Origin: Xanthostigma xanthostigma
Taxonomy: Eukaryota > Arthropoda > Insecta > Raphidioptera > Raphidiidae
Assembly (NCBI GenBank): GCA_963575645.1
Contig: OY754464.1
Location: 62,284,948 to 62,348,947 of the forward strand
DNA: 64,000 nt
Direction of reading: 5' to 3'
Part shown: positions 44,366-55,752 of the stretch, one piece after another
How the letters are laid out: every line of letters begins with the position of its first letter
Position numbering within the stretch: the stretch's first letter is position 1
The notes under the pieces: model-generated
The model's input: the letters and a program-made list of their open reading frames with translations, nothing else
What the model was told of the DNA's origin: nothing
Database searches by the model: none
Program-made: the position numbers and the translations under genes

Positions 44366-44870
44366 AACACAAACGTGTGAAACACAAATCATTCTATCTG
44401 TCTATGCATTCCTATTGTACATGATGCGTTCAGTATAATTATTAGAAGGAATAAATTTAGCTCTACATTTCAATTATGAGACTTGAGAGAGCCATCTGCA
44501 TGCAGTGGTTGGTAGACAGAGGTTAGTAATCATATTCAATACTGTGAAATGCACTCTGAGAGAGTTAATTTACTTGCAGTTTTATAAAGAGTAAAAAATG
44601 TATTACTGGAAATTTATTAGAACTCGTAAATTTCTTTCAATTCATGGGGGGAGGAGTCTCTTTCAGAGGGAGAGGAAGGGGTGTAGTCAATGAAAATCTC
44701 ACTTCAACTTTTTAATTCAGAGAATATGCATTATTATAACTGATGGCATTTAAATCTCATATTAGAGGGAGGGGGGGTCCCACCACATCTTACCAAATCT
44801 CATCAAGTGGGGGGGAAACATTCCACCTAATTATAGGACGTCCTCTTAGAAAGAAATGACCACGTACGTA
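44366..44870. other. unassigned DNA with G-rich runs
   Basis: TCATGGGGGGAGGAGTC (44642) and GAGGGAGGGGGGGTCCC (44765) stand out; GTGGGGGGGAAACATTCC is at 44808. No element ends were recognised. Confidence 0.35.
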
Positions 44871-44880
44871 CGTACATATA

Positions 44881-45433
44881 CAGGGGCGGATCTACGTATT
44901 GCAGGATCTATGGCTATTGATGTTCAATAATAATTAATCAATGGGGCCCCAATTTCTGTTAGATTATAAAAGTCTTTGAATGGGAGTTTAAAACTAAATT
45001 TAATAACATCAAAATCAGAGTTGAAACTCGCTGGCCGGACCAATAAAAAACACTATAAAATAACTAAAAAAAATTGTCAATATCCCCCCTTAAAAATGTC
45101 AATATTCACCCAAAAAATTGTCAAAAGTCATACTTAAAATAGTCAAAATTCACTCAAATATTGTCAAAATTCACCACAAAAATTGTAAAAATTCACCTAA
45201 AAAATTGTTAATATTCACCCAAAATTCTATCAAAATTTATCCAAAAAATTGTCAACACTGACTTATGATAATGATAACCATTAATATATTTTTCACTATA
45301 CCTACTATAAATGCTTATTGTAAGTGAAAAAATATTAAAAAATGATTGTAGCAATAAATCAATTTTTGTGGGCCCTTGGCACTTAGGGGTCCCAGGCTTA
45401 AGCCCTGTTAGTTCTTATGTAGATCCGCGTCTG
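44881..45433. mobile_element. hAT MITE with an internal minisatellite
   Basis: Ends CAGGGGCGGATCTACGTA and CAGACGCGGATCTACATAA (minus strand) are clear hAT-type inverted repeats. The 8-mer CGTACATA lies at 44871-44878 and 45434-45441, although two bases (TA) separate it from the left CAGG. Subterminal GGGGCCCC and GGGCCCTTGG are typical. No transposase is present. Confidence 0.75.
45055..45262. repeat. minisatellite, unit about 27 bp
   Basis: About seven imperfect units of the form AATTGTCAAAATTCACCCAA sit inside the hAT MITE. Confidence 0.75.
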
Positions 45434-45551
45434 CGTACATACACACAGACGCTACAAACAAATAAGTTCAAAAATAGTGTCAAAATAGTGTAGTGAAGTT
45501 GAAATATGAAAATATATCAAAATTTCGACTTTCGGAACTAAACTTCCCAAA

Positions 45552-45843
45552 TTACTCAGAAGTTAATACTTCGCTAATTAATTTCATAATGATTCTAAAA
45601 GTCAATATCAATTTCCGCTGTTTTGAAGTTGTGGACGAAATCGTCATCACATTTTCTAGAAAGATTTTAATTAATATTTTATTCATTCGAAACACCGCGT
45701 CTGTCGAGTTGACTCTCTCGTCTACTGAGACGTTAACTTTCGCCTCCACTCTGTGTGCTGCTGAAGCATTTATCTTAACGTGTGATGTGGTGGTAGTTAG
45801 GCAGTTGGGACGGGTGTACTTTACAATGATAATTAATAGAACT
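45552..45843 (-). other. open frame of about 95 codons, unidentified
   Basis: The minus strand is open from a stop near 45843 to 45552. Its middle (HVKINASAAHRVEAKV, then DERVNSTDAVFRMNKI) uses varied, GC-balanced codons unlike surrounding ORFs. No family is recognised. The opposite strand holds the window's longest ORF (121 codons, 45493-45858), so one of the two may be only a shadow. It could be an exon with an upstream AG near 45830 or a transposon scrap. Confidence 0.15.
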
Positions 45844-46127
45844 CAAGTGTGCACTTAGAACACGCGTAACGAGTCATTGATATACCTGCACTACAGTCAA
45901 TCTTTGCTTTGTTGTGGCGTGGAACATCACCGATTCGCGGTTTCAATATACCTACCGACGTTGCTCGAATTTACCTCGCTTTACGTTTTGATTTAGTTTA
46001 TGTTCATACTGAATCAACTGATAAATAGGGTAGATCGTTGTTATTATTGCATCTATTATTAATTATATCTAGCAGTCTTTAGATTCAGACGTTTTGTAAA
46101 ACTATCAATCCAAATGAAGCATTTTTA

Positions 46128-46505
46128 CCATTTCAACCCACAAGTGGGGGAACAGTACTAGTTTAGGTCAAAAATCACTTTTCAAAAATTTTACAATATC
46201 GTTCCGTTTTGAGGTCTCCCGAATCCAAAAAAACATATTTTTGGAAAAACTCTGTGCGTCTGTGAGTCTGTTTGTCTGTGAACACGATACAGATCAAACG
46301 GATGAGCGGATTGAAACTAAATTTTGGGAGGATGTTTGATATGCAAATATGAAGAGCGCTATTGTTTTTGGGAAAAATCGGCGCATGCGCAGAATGGATA
46401 TATGTTATAACGGTGTTTTTTATATAATAATGGTATACTTTTCATAACGGCTTATTATACTATTTATTTTTTCAAGAAAGTTTCGTTTAGAAATTTTTGT
46501 TCTAA
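46128..46505 (+). repeat. dispersed family A copy, first of a head-to-tail pair
   Basis: Runs from AACCCACAAGTGGGGGAACA through GGTCAAAAATCACTTTTCAA, AACGGATGAGCGGATTGAAA and GGCGCATGCGCAGAATGG to AACGGCTTATTATAC. A second copy follows in the same orientation. Confidence 0.65.
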
Positions 46506-46539
46506 ACTTTATAGTTTCATTATTACAATCAAATGTCAA

Positions 46540-46945
46540 CAATGGTACTAGTTTAGGTCAAAAAATCGCTTTTCAAAAATTTTACAATATCTTTTCGTTT
46601 TGAGGTTCCCCGAATTCAAAAAACACATTTTTGGAAAAACTCTGTGCGTCTGATAGTTGCTTAGTCTGTGAACGCGATACAGGTCAAACGGATGAGCGGA
46701 TTGAAACCAAATTTTGGGAGGATGTTTGATATAAACATGTGAAGAGCCCTATTGTTTTTGAGGAAAATCGGCGCATGCGCAAAGGATATATATGCTGTAA
46801 CATTGTTTTTTCTCATTTTTTTACATGACGTGAACATATTATGTAGGTAACCATGACAACGAATAGCAAATATCATATTGAATACTAGCCATTATTCGCG
46901 TCACCTCACTCGATATCAGAAATTTTATTTTCTTTATTATAATCA
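46540..46945 (+). repeat. dispersed family A copy, second of a head-to-tail pair
   Basis: Repeats GGTACTAGTTTAGGTCAAAA, AACGGATGAGCGGATTGAAA, GGCGCATGCGCAAAGG and ends with CTAGCCATTATTCGCGTCAC and GAAATTTTATTTTC. The two copies are clearly alike, suggesting a local duplication or tandem insertion. Confidence 0.65.
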
Positions 46946-47264
46946 AATGTCGACATTTTTGAAGTTGGAATGGCCCCGTCGACGAATTGGCTGGAATTTT
47001 TCCTCATTTATTACAATCTGTATTTTGATTCTGTAAGTAAAAATTCACTTTAGTGTGGATTCTAATCTAGCTTTAGCTATATACTGAAAAAAATACGTAG
47101 CAACTATAGCAGAACAATATTATTAAATTTTAAGATATTTCTGCAAAGCTACAGTTGGGAATCTTTCAGTAGACTAATAAATGCGTGTATTTATGTGTGT
47201 AATATTTGTGTAAGGATATAGAAGTTATAATAATTTAGAAAGTTAAAGTCAAGTTAAATATCGC

Positions 47265-47885
47265 AGTAAATTGGGCGATGGGATGTTTCCAACATCAAAT
47301 AATGACATTTATTAATTCCAGGGTGTCCGGTAAGTAATGCACGGAATTAATGGGTTGGCTAGAGAATAAGTCCTTCACCATTTTTTCACAGGACGTACAG
47401 GTAATGAACAATTTATTAAAGTAAGTAGCCAATTTCTTTCCCTCTCTCACCTACTTCCTGCTATAGCGCGCATCTGATTGGCTACTTACTTTAATAAATT
47501 GCTCATTACCTGTACGTCGAATGAAAAAATGGTAAAGGATTTTTATTCTCTATCCCTTGCGGTTCTTACCGGGCACCCTGTATAATAATAAAGAAAATAA
47601 AATTTTTGTTAACGCGTACGGTGACAAGGGTAACGGCTAGTATTAAGTAATATGATATTTGCTGTTCGTTTGTATGGTTATCAACATAATATTATATATT
47701 ATCAAGTCATGGAAAAATTAACCAATGCATGCTTGTCAGCTACCTAATATATTTTTGGCAAATCTACAGAACAAATTTTTGTTTTCATTTTCAAAAAAAA
47801 AATTAATAAAAGTTTCTAGTAAAAATAAACACAATAATAGACAGTTATGAAAAGTATATCATTATTTAAAAAAAAAACGCATATA
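47265..47885 (-). repeat. dispersed family A copy, minus, split by a MITE
   Basis: The left part GGGCGATGGGATGTTTCCAAC...AATGACATTTATTAATTC and the right part AATAAAGAAAATAAAATTTT...GGTAACGGCTAGTATTA join into the arrangement seen at 12720-12820 when 47319-47580 is removed. Confidence 0.6.
47319..47580. mobile_element. MITE, 262 bp, long inverted repeats
   Basis: Ends CAGGGTGTCCGGTAAG and CAGGGTGCCCGGTAAG (minus strand). Arms of about 110 bp pair through GACGTACAGGTAATGA and AAAGTAAGTAGCCAAT. TA follows the right end; the left flank is TC, so a TA duplication may have mutated. CAGGG ends with TA fit Tc1/mariner better than hAT. Confidence 0.8.
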
Positions 47886-48254
47886 TTATATGAAAAAAAT
47901 TCTAACAAGACATATTATTTTCTAGCAGGGACTTAAAACAAAATAATGTTAGTGTTGATTAATATGATATTATGTTATTTAATGCTACCGGTTTAACGTG
48001 AAAATTTTTCCGCGGGTACTAATGGTTGATACTAACTTTCTTATTTATTAGTTAAGAAGTATTTTTAAATTCCTTCTGACTTTTTAGTTATAAGGTAAAA
48101 AAATAAAATAAACGTAGTTCTGCTATAAAACTTGTATGTGAACTTTACATTTATGTAAAAAACAATTACATTCAAAAATTCAACTGCTTTTTTTTCAATA
48201 AAGGGTCCGCCAACCCAACGCGAAACGATTTTAAAAGTTAAAACCTTTCATTTA

Positions 48255-48345
48255 AATATTATCTCAACCTTCAATAAATAAAATTATCGATAATTTTATT
48301 TATTGAAGAATTCTAATCAGACGTTAATCAAAGATTTGATTATCT
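48255..48345 (+). repeat. family P fragment with a 40-bp perfect palindrome
   Basis: CTTCAATAAATAAAATTATC is followed immediately by its exact complement (48269-48308). Then GAATTCTAATCAGACGTTAA and TCAAAGATTTGA match 22200-22292 in complement. Confidence 0.8.
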
Positions 48346-49740
48346 CAACTTATGCGGTTATGAGGTAGGAATACCTATTTCACGAATCAACTTTAGACGC
48401 GGTTGGCGGGGGTGTCGGCCCATTGGAACTCGCCAACCTACCGAGTTTGAGCACGTTAAAAACTTCAAAATAAAGTAAACAATATTCTATTCGAAGATCA
48501 TAGGATAACCGTTTTTTTGGGTGACTGGAAGTTACCAATTTTTTACGATCCAGCCCACTCCAGCCTGCCAATCATTGTATTTTTCTTTTAAGCAGGATTT
48601 AAATTTCCCGAATATCCATGAACTGGCCTATTCGGAGGGTTTGAGTGTTATGGGCTCATGGGCTATAACTGCAGTTTAACCAAAATTGACACAATTACTT
48701 TGACTAGAATTTCCAGACGTGGTTATGTGCTTATAATGATCTCGATGAACCAATCAGCATTATTATGTTTCAATGTAGTAAGAAGTACGTTTCCTATCCA
48801 AAATCTGTAAAACATTTCTTAGGAACAACACTGGTTTAGACCCGATTTTATCACCGATTTATTCCCTCATCTCTAAGTAGGCGTTAGTAGGTATAAGTTT
48901 ACAAGATTGAACAGCAATCATTATAATTATTTAAACAGAAATTATTCCCGTTTGAAAAAAGGAAACAGAGACCATTTTAGTGTACAAAATGTGTTCCATT
49001 AAACTTGTTTTATGTGTTTTTAAATTTATGTTACAGCAGGGATTAATCATCAACGGAAGATGACAGCGAAGCTATACCTGCATAATGTACAATATTTTAT
49101 GTACACCGAGGGGTTATTTTCAGATTTCCAGTAGACACATAAAAATATGATGTAAAACACCAATGCTAAAATAATGTTCATACCCCTCGTTAGATTGACA
49201 CTAAAATATATATCTGTGATAAAAACACACATCCAGTTTTTGTAAATTTTCAGAAAGTGATTTATAGATATTTATTTGTTCCCTAACACTTTTGTTTTTT
49301 TTCAAATCTCCATAGGTATAAGAAAAACTCTTCATAATGAAAGAAAGCACTCGGTACCTTGAGTTTCGTTATAGAGAGTTTACACAGTATTAATAGTATA
49401 TTACACCACAAGGGGCCAAAAGTTGGATGTTCTTGCTCTGTGCGCCATGATACCCCTAGGCGAAGCAGGGCATCGCGACGCGCAGTGCGATATCAACCTT
49501 TCGGCCAGTCTGGTGTACCTATACAATTTTTCCTCATTCCTTGGTCAATTATACACTGATTAAATACATTAATTAATTAATTACTTATTAATTACATAAA
49601 AACACAGATAAACTCCATGCAAGCAGCTTTGAGATTATAAGTACCTAAAAATACGAATGACAGCTGTTCGCGACTATTAGCTAAAATGTAATAGGGTTGC
49701 TATAGAAACGACATCTAAACAACAGTTGATAGGCTATTTT
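48346..49740. other. unassigned DNA
   Basis: GC-richer spots occur at 48396-48440 (GCGGTTGGCGGGGGTGTCGG) and 49440-49500 (CGAAGCAGGGCATCGCGACG). Neither holds a recognisable domain or element end. The short frame 49359-49559 has no family resemblance. Confidence 0.35.
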
Positions 49741-49746
49741 TTCTTT

Positions 49747-49863
49747 AATGCCGCCCGAATGTACGTACTTCTCGCATCAGTGCGTGTAATCCCACAATTG
49801 CAAAAATTTTAGACTTTTTGCCTTACAATTGATGCCGAAAGTAGGTACTTTCGATCGAGACGT
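49747..49863. repeat. short inverted-repeat element, family K, copy 1
   Basis: TACGTACTTCTCGCATCA at the left and TTGATGCCGAAAGTAGGTAC with TTTCGATCGAGACG at the right are weak inverted partners. The same words appear in the better-kept copy 61556-61698. Confidence 0.5.
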
Positions 49864-50310
49864 ATGAAGAAAATAAATTTACCATTAGAGAATAACTTTG
49901 TTATTATAGGTATGTTAAAAAAGTTTTCTCTATACATTTATGAGCAATGACTCAGTAGTAAATGTGTGAGTCAAGTTTTTGCAAAGTACTGTGCGCCATA
50001 TCGAGTCCTTTTCGATCACTCATCTATCTTTGAGGATAGTTACGTTACACAAATGAAATATCATAAGAAGCAGTATTTCAAATTTCATAAGACTAAGTAA
50101 AGTAGTTTCCAAGATACGTGTTCAATTATCACGATTTTGGGCACTCACCGACTGTTAGATTCACAGACATCTAGCCAGTGCTGATAGCAACGACCTGAAT
50201 GCATCAACCGGCCGCCGAAGACTACTCGTGTTTAGTCTGTGATGATATAATGGAAGATACATGACGTGTGACGTATGGTATTTATTAAAACTTTACAAAA
50301 AATACTGAAA

Positions 50311-50543
50311 ACCCACTAAAAATACAAATGTGAAACAAAGAACAAATGGATTTGCCAACTTTGCCGAAAAAAAGAAGTGAGACCTAAGTTTCACTCTTAA
50401 TAAGTTTTTATAAATGACTCGTGTATTTAAACTCGCCAAGTGAAAACTTCAGATCTTACTTCTTTTTTTCGGAAAGGCCGGCAAATCTACTTGTTTTTTG
50501 TATCAAACTTGGCCCCTTTTTACATATTTTGTGTTTTTGGTGG
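50311..50543. repeat. foldback, arms about 90 bp
   Basis: CCCACTAAAAATACAAA...GATTTGCCAACTTTGCCG plus AAAAAAAGAAGT pairs with ACTTCTTTTTTTCGG...GGCCGGCAAATCTAC...TTTTTGGTGGG. Spacer about 60 bp. Arms are diverged. Confidence 0.7.
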
Positions 50544-51158
50544 GATTACGGTTTTACACCAAACAGACTTAAAAATAAAAAAAATAAATAAATAAAATTA
50601 GATCATCTGTATAATCTCGACTTACAATATTTACTTTTTAAAATTTTACTTCTGAATCAACCTGTGTACGTTACTTTTCTCCTTATGCAAACCTACGCAA
50701 TAAATTTATTTAATATTCAAGGTGTCGCCCATTCACAAATTTTCAATTCATGTTTATTAAACTGTATTCCAATTTAAATTCAATAATTGGATATTATTAA
50801 TTCCACGCGTTCTTAAAAATCGTCTGCAAGCTGTTTACCGCACTTTACTGAAGTATAAATTTATTCTATTTCTTATTATTTTACAAGAAATGTAACAGAA
50901 TCGAAAAATTCTCAAAAACTGTTTTTCATCCTCTTTCAATTTCAACATTTTGCAGACATGTAATCGATGGGGATTTTTGAGAGATAGTTTAATTGACAAT
51001 ATTTAGCCGTACCTATAAAAAGTTCAGTCGGGAGGAAATTTTTCCACAGACGACCGCTAAACAATATGTCACAATATAATAATTTTAAATTCAACACATT
51101 CTTGTTGCATATTCCATTTATAATGAAGGCAATCAATATTAATAACTATTTATTCCCT

Positions 51159-51395
51159 ATGTGCAACATCAAAGTTGCGACATCTAGCGCCATTGACCGG
51201 CGAACCTACTGCCACTTTTATACATTTTGTCAAATGGGACACTTATAAAAAGTGAATTAAAATTAATGTGCAACTTCAAAGTCGCGACATCTGACGCCAT
51301 TGACCGGGGAACCACTGCAACTTTTAATATCAAATAGGACAACTAGTAAAAACTGAATTAAAATTAAAATTAATGTTCAACATCAAAGTTTCAAA
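51159..51395. repeat. tandem duplication, unit about 105 bp
   Basis: GTGCAACATCAAAGTTGCGA at 51160 and GTGCAACTTCAAAGTCGCGA at 51269 start two units. Both contain GCCATTGACCGG, TGCNACTTTTA and AAATNGGACA and end GTGAATTAAAATTAAT-like; a third unit begins TTCAACATCAAAGTTTCA. Confidence 0.8.
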
Positions 51396-52127
51396 CCAAA
51401 TGTGAAAAAAGAAAAGTTTAAGTTTAAAAAAACTGTGATTAAATAGTTCAATAATATTAGCGAACATCACTATTTTTTAAATATTATTACAATTAATAAT
51501 GCAGCATTTACCAAATGTCATTTTTTACCTTTGACAATAATTTGATTTTATATCAGTACATGTGCCGTAAAAATGCTAGCATTCGCCGCTAAGCGCGCAC
51601 GGCCGTCCAAGGTCTCCCTTCCAAGCAGCTGCATAGAGCGAATACGAGTATGTAATTCCTAATTCCTGTCTATAGATCGAAATAGGACATTTGTATAATT
51701 TTGTAGAAAATGTTACATCCAGTGGAACTCTTCCATTCATACGAAATAAAGAAAATAAATACTATAATCTATTTTCTGTCAATATTGTTAAAATGATATA
51801 ATTAACACTAGTGCTGTAAAATTACGTAAAGTAAAATAAATGTAGTCATACTACCATTTCCATAGTAAATCATAGTCCAATCGCATAAGAATGGAACGCA
51901 GTCTACAAATTATTACAAGTGATCTTGCTCAAAACTGAACTGTAAAAAATTTAGAAAATTAGGTTTAAATCAGCTATTTTGTAGGGGATTATAACTCATG
52001 CCTAATTATTTTATGACTTGTGTTAAAACTCGCTTCAATCTTTGATTTTTTTTCAGTAATTTACAAAATATTATGTTGATACAATATGCAAATATCTGTG
52101 TACATTGTGTAATGTAGCCACGCGTGA

Positions 52128-52157
52128 CGTCACCAATTAGTATAGTGACGTCAGTTA
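52128..52157. promoter_or_regulatory. paired CRE-like sites
   Basis: GTGACGTCACC and AGTGACGTCAGT lie 15 bp apart (TGACGTCA palindromes, the CREB/ATF site), followed by a GC-richer stretch to 52210 (GAGAGCGGCGGGC). This could be a promoter-proximal element or a coincidence. No start site or gene is evident nearby. Confidence 0.3.
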
Positions 52158-52215
52158 CATGGCACAATCCCTGGAGAGCGGCGGGCTAATTTCATCCTCC
52201 ATTGCTTCGGCAGCG

Positions 52216-52880
52216 GTGATAAATCCCTTCAGACTGGTTTGTCGGTTAAAATATACATAATATAGCCATACAAAACGAAATAAAAACGATCGTATTTATT
52301 TTTTATTTTTTCTAACTGTAGAATATAATATATAGTTCGTACGTCTAAACAGGTTTCAATCATCTATAATAATCTCTACACTGAGAAAAGATCAAAGCAA
52401 AAGTTTACATTTATGCGTAATTGATATATTCTTACTTTAAATAATGATAGTTTTACACGGTAAAAAAAGTCTATTACCTGGTCTTATCGGAGCGCCTGCA
52501 CAACACCGCCTCCTGTGCCGTCTAGTGGGATACTGATCCCGTTCATATAATAGAATAGGTATTAAATAGTAGTTTAGGTTGAAAAACAAATGAATATTCT
52601 TTTATTAACTAGGTAACAAATGCTTGTTATTACTTGCCCCTGTTACAACTAGTATCCCGCTCCCCTACCTATTTTACTAGAAGGCTAATGCTGAATTGCA
52701 GAAAGGATTGTCAAAAAATTTGATTTGACAATGACAGAGTGTGACCGTAAAGCATTGTAATACTTTAATGAACTGTCATTTATTGTCATCAATATTGTAA
52801 TAACGTGAGTATTCGAATTCTGCGGACATTATGTCGTCGATTCGAAATAAATTGAAAACAAAAATGTTTTTCGCTTATAA
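52216..52880. other. unassigned DNA
   Basis: GGGATACTGATCCCG (52528) and CTAGTATCCCGCTCCC (52649) are partial inverted partners and may mark a small decayed element; otherwise nothing was recognised. Confidence 0.3.
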
Positions 52881-52882
52881 TT

Positions 52883-52985
52883 CGCTCAATTTAAATCATA
52901 TCTGTTCGAAATCTATCTTAAACGAAAGAGGAGATTTCACATAGATTTCGTATAACATAATTCGCGCAGATAGTTTTTTTATAAA
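52883..52985 (-). repeat. dispersed repeat fragment, family D
   Basis: CGCTCAATTTAAATCATATC, TTAAACGAAAGAGGAGA and ACATAGATTTCGTATAACAT are the complement of 12170-12296. Confidence 0.55.
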
Positions 52986-53030
52986 TAAAAAAACAGAAAT
53001 AAACACTTTATAAATTCGATTGTTCTTAAC

Positions 53031-53372
53031 ACATCACCTGCTTTTAAAAAAAAACAGCGTCATCTGTTGGACGTTAAAACAACATTTTTGCTATACTAAA
53101 TATTCTACGGCAACGGGACCGCCGTTTGGATAGGTTAATTCCATAATATGTATGTTTGCATCAGTATATTGTATAATGTATATAGTAATTTTTTTGGGAA
53201 TAAATTTATTATTATTATTATTTGTTGAACATTAGAGCAACACTCGCTATAGTAAATCTTTAAACGCAACTCCCGTTGCGTTTAAAGATTTAGTCACCTG
53301 TTGAACGTAACAGCAACACACGCAAAACAGACTGACCCACTGCAACGCGTGGCCGGGTACAGCTAGTTTTGA
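53031..53372 (-). repeat. dispersed family B, two copies
   Basis: 53031-53135 carries CAGCGTCATCTGTTGGACGT. 53262-53372 carries CAACTCCCGTTGCGTTTAAA, CTGTTGAACGTAACAGCAAC, GCAAAACAGACTGACCCACT and GGCCGGGTACAGCTAGTTTT. Both match 9757-9868 in complement. Between them (53136-53222) is a LINE-like tail ending AATAAATT(TAT)n. Confidence 0.5.
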
Positions 53373-53793
53373 ATACATATAAATCAAGTCTTACGTACCC
53401 CTCGAGGAAATTATTAATATAGATTGTAATTAAAATAATAAAAACTCTTGTATAAGCAACTATTTTTGAGCCTGCATTTTCACTCACAAAAAATAATTCT
53501 GGCTCAATAATAAAAGAGACTTAATTACACCACTGCGCGTCACATACAATGATAGTCATAGTTGTGTTACAGTACAGTTGTACAATATATTGCTAATGAA
53601 CAGGTTCTAAAAGCTATTACAGTAGCAAAACCAAATTTAAATATGTGCATAAATAAACATCAGAAAAGGGTAAGAGTTAGTTATACATTGAAGCAATACA
53701 CCTACAATCTACATAGATACACAGTGGCGTGTAAAAAGGGAACAACCAATGATATTTTTATTTTCTATTAAAAACTTTAGAATATATCTACTA

Positions 53794-54336
53794 CAGTGTA
53801 AACTCTATATACCTATAGCGAACTATAGAAGGGACCGGGTATTTAATTGCGTTATTTGAAGTTTTCGTTAAACGGTGAGTAAAAGAAAACAATATAATTT
53901 TACGAATAAGTGGATTTAATTTTGACTAAATTAAGTGAACAAATTTACATTAAAAAATTATAATCTGTCAACTTTGTATGTCGTTTTTTACTATGCCAGT
54001 ATTTTAATTTTTATATCTTGAATATAGTGGGATCAACTCCATTAAATAAAAATATTTTTTCTAATAATTTTGCGGCATGCAGAGCTTGTTCAATGTTTGG
54101 TGGTGGCTCAAGATCATCCATTATGTCTTAATTACAACAAACAAATGAACACATTTCTAAGAATCTCATTGTTGGGGTCTAAATGATGACGTACTGTTTC
54201 GCTATTGAGAGTAGTTGTTACTCTATATATAGAGTGTTTCAATATTATGAGTAACAATGTAAACAAAACAAACTTATACGTTTTAAGGAGTTTTTCGCTA
54301 AATAGAAGTTCGCTATAGGTATAGAGTTTTACACTG
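53794..54336 (-). pseudogene. pogo/Tigger-like transposon relic with transposase C-terminal scrap
   Basis: Ends CAGTGTAAACTCTATATACC and CAGTGTAAAACTCTATACC (minus strand) are inverted repeats flanked by TA (53792-53793, 54337-54338), as in pogo-type Tc1/mariner elements. Both ends then read CTATAGCGAAC. A minus-strand frame (54121 down to 54008) begins MDDLEPPPNIEQALHAA, continues KLLEKIFLF and ends at a stop; it resembles the helical C-terminus of Tigger transposases, which cut and rejoin DNA at TA. An overlapping minus frame reaches DPNNEILRNVF before a stop. The DDE core is missing, so the copy is internally deleted and inactive. Confidence 0.7.
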
Positions 54337-54407
54337 TATTTATTTTTTCGGGGCTGTTTTTCGTGCTTATTTGTCTTCTTGTTTTGAGCAAGAAACAATC
54401 ACTTGAG

Positions 54408-54751
54408 TAGAGCTGTAAAAGTATCGAGAAATTGTGTACCCGTATGTATTCGTTACTTAAAGAACCAGTACCCGTTACTTTCGTATTGTTACGTTATTCG
54501 TTACTTTTCAAACGACATACAATCATGTACTAACAGCATTAAGCATGTAGCATCGCATCGAGGCGCGTCGCATACGTGATACGATATGACTTCGTTCGTA
54601 TAACGTATATAACCGCATCAAACGAGTCGAACTGACATGGATAAGACAAATGCGAGTAACGAAATGAATTTGTAAGTATTGATTCGTTACTTCGAGTCAG
54701 ACGATGTACCCGTTACTCAGTAACGAATACATACGGTTTGTTACAGCTCTA
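54408..54751. mobile_element. hAT MITE, 344 bp
   Basis: Ends TAGAGCTGTAAAAG and TAGAGCTGTAACAAACC (minus strand), both followed by CGTATGTATTCGTTACT. The 8-bp target CACTTGAG is perfectly duplicated (54400-54407, 54752-54759). Subterminal GTTACT/GTAACG words recur many times. The middle shares TTCGTTCGTATAACG and CGAGTCGAACTGACAT-type sequence with the spacer at 17754-18040. Confidence 0.9.
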
Positions 54752-54759
54752 CACTTGAG

Positions 54760-55555
54760 CGACATAGACAAACGCCCGCAAAAAAACATGGCGTAATAGT
54801 GTGTGTTCTGTTCACAGACAATAAACGTTCACTTTTGTTAACATTCGAATAGCCACTGCGCGCGCACCAAACACATCTACAAAACTAGCTTCAAAACAAG
54901 CGTCGTGTACAAATTAAACATAAAAGCCATAACGAAACTCAGCGCCACAGCACGTTTGAAACCTAGCAAGGAATCTAGCGGCAAAACCAGCCTCGTGTGG
55001 AGCGGACTTGAGAGAAATCATGCAATATAGCTTAAACTACAAATAACAATATACATATTTTCAATTATACTTTATTCTTCATTGGTAGTTTCAAAATACC
55101 CAAATAATTAAACAGATCCTTTTTTAAGTTTTAAGATTATTGGGTAATATTTTAATATTTAACAAATTTTAGTTGTTAAGTCAATAATTTACCTATTTTA
55201 TAGTCTTGGACCGATAAGTATACACTATACATATTTATTTTGTTTTGTTTTTAGGTTACATACCTATATATTAAAGTTTTGTTTATTAAATAACCGTACC
55301 CGCGTGATAGGAAACAATAATTTTTACTGTTGTATTAACGCCAGATTTTAATTAAATTAAATATTATTTAACGACCAAATATAATTAATTTTTTCCACTT
55401 AAAAAATTATTTATAAATATTAAAGAATTTTTTGCCGGCCCCCTATAAAACAACTACTTTTCATGTCTGTACAGCGGTAGTAAAATGGGTTTTTTTCATA
55501 CTGTTGCGTAAAATAAAACAAAACTAACGCGATATTACCAATCATATTATAAGAA
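54760..55555. other. unassigned DNA
   Basis: No complete element. AACGAAACTCAGCGCC and GCGGCAAAACCAGCC (54933-54995) look like decayed repeat sequence. Confidence 0.3.
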
Positions 55556-55559
55556 TTGT

Positions 55560-55752
55560 AAAAATACTTTTTTAAAGTATTTAAATGCAAATACAAATAT
55601 TCTTCCTTCATTGAGTATTTAAAATTTAAATATAAATACAAATACTTTTCCTGGATATATACTTGTAAAAAATACTTTTTAAAAGTATATTTGAAATACA
55701 AATACTGGAAAAGTATTTGTATTTTGAAATACTTTTACTCAAATACTTCACA
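55560..55752. repeat. cryptic palindrome-rich repeat
   Basis: Variants of AAATACTTTT and AAAAGTATTT with AAATACAAATA recur on both strands about a dozen times, so the segment can fold many ways. A 93-codon Tyr/Lys-rich frame (55420-55701, minus) is a consequence of the repeat. It resembles the interior of hAT MITEs of this composition, but no terminus was defined. Confidence 0.5.

Noticed and set aside
45055..45262. CRISPR-like regularly spaced repeats.
   Set aside because: Units are contiguous, without unique spacers, inside a hAT MITE in a eukaryotic genome.
45493..45858. Longest ORF in the window, 121 codons, plus strand.
   Set aside because: The composition is Ile/Leu/Thr-rich with no motif, and the minus strand over the same bases looks more protein-like. 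Length alone is not convincing in 64 kb of DNA.
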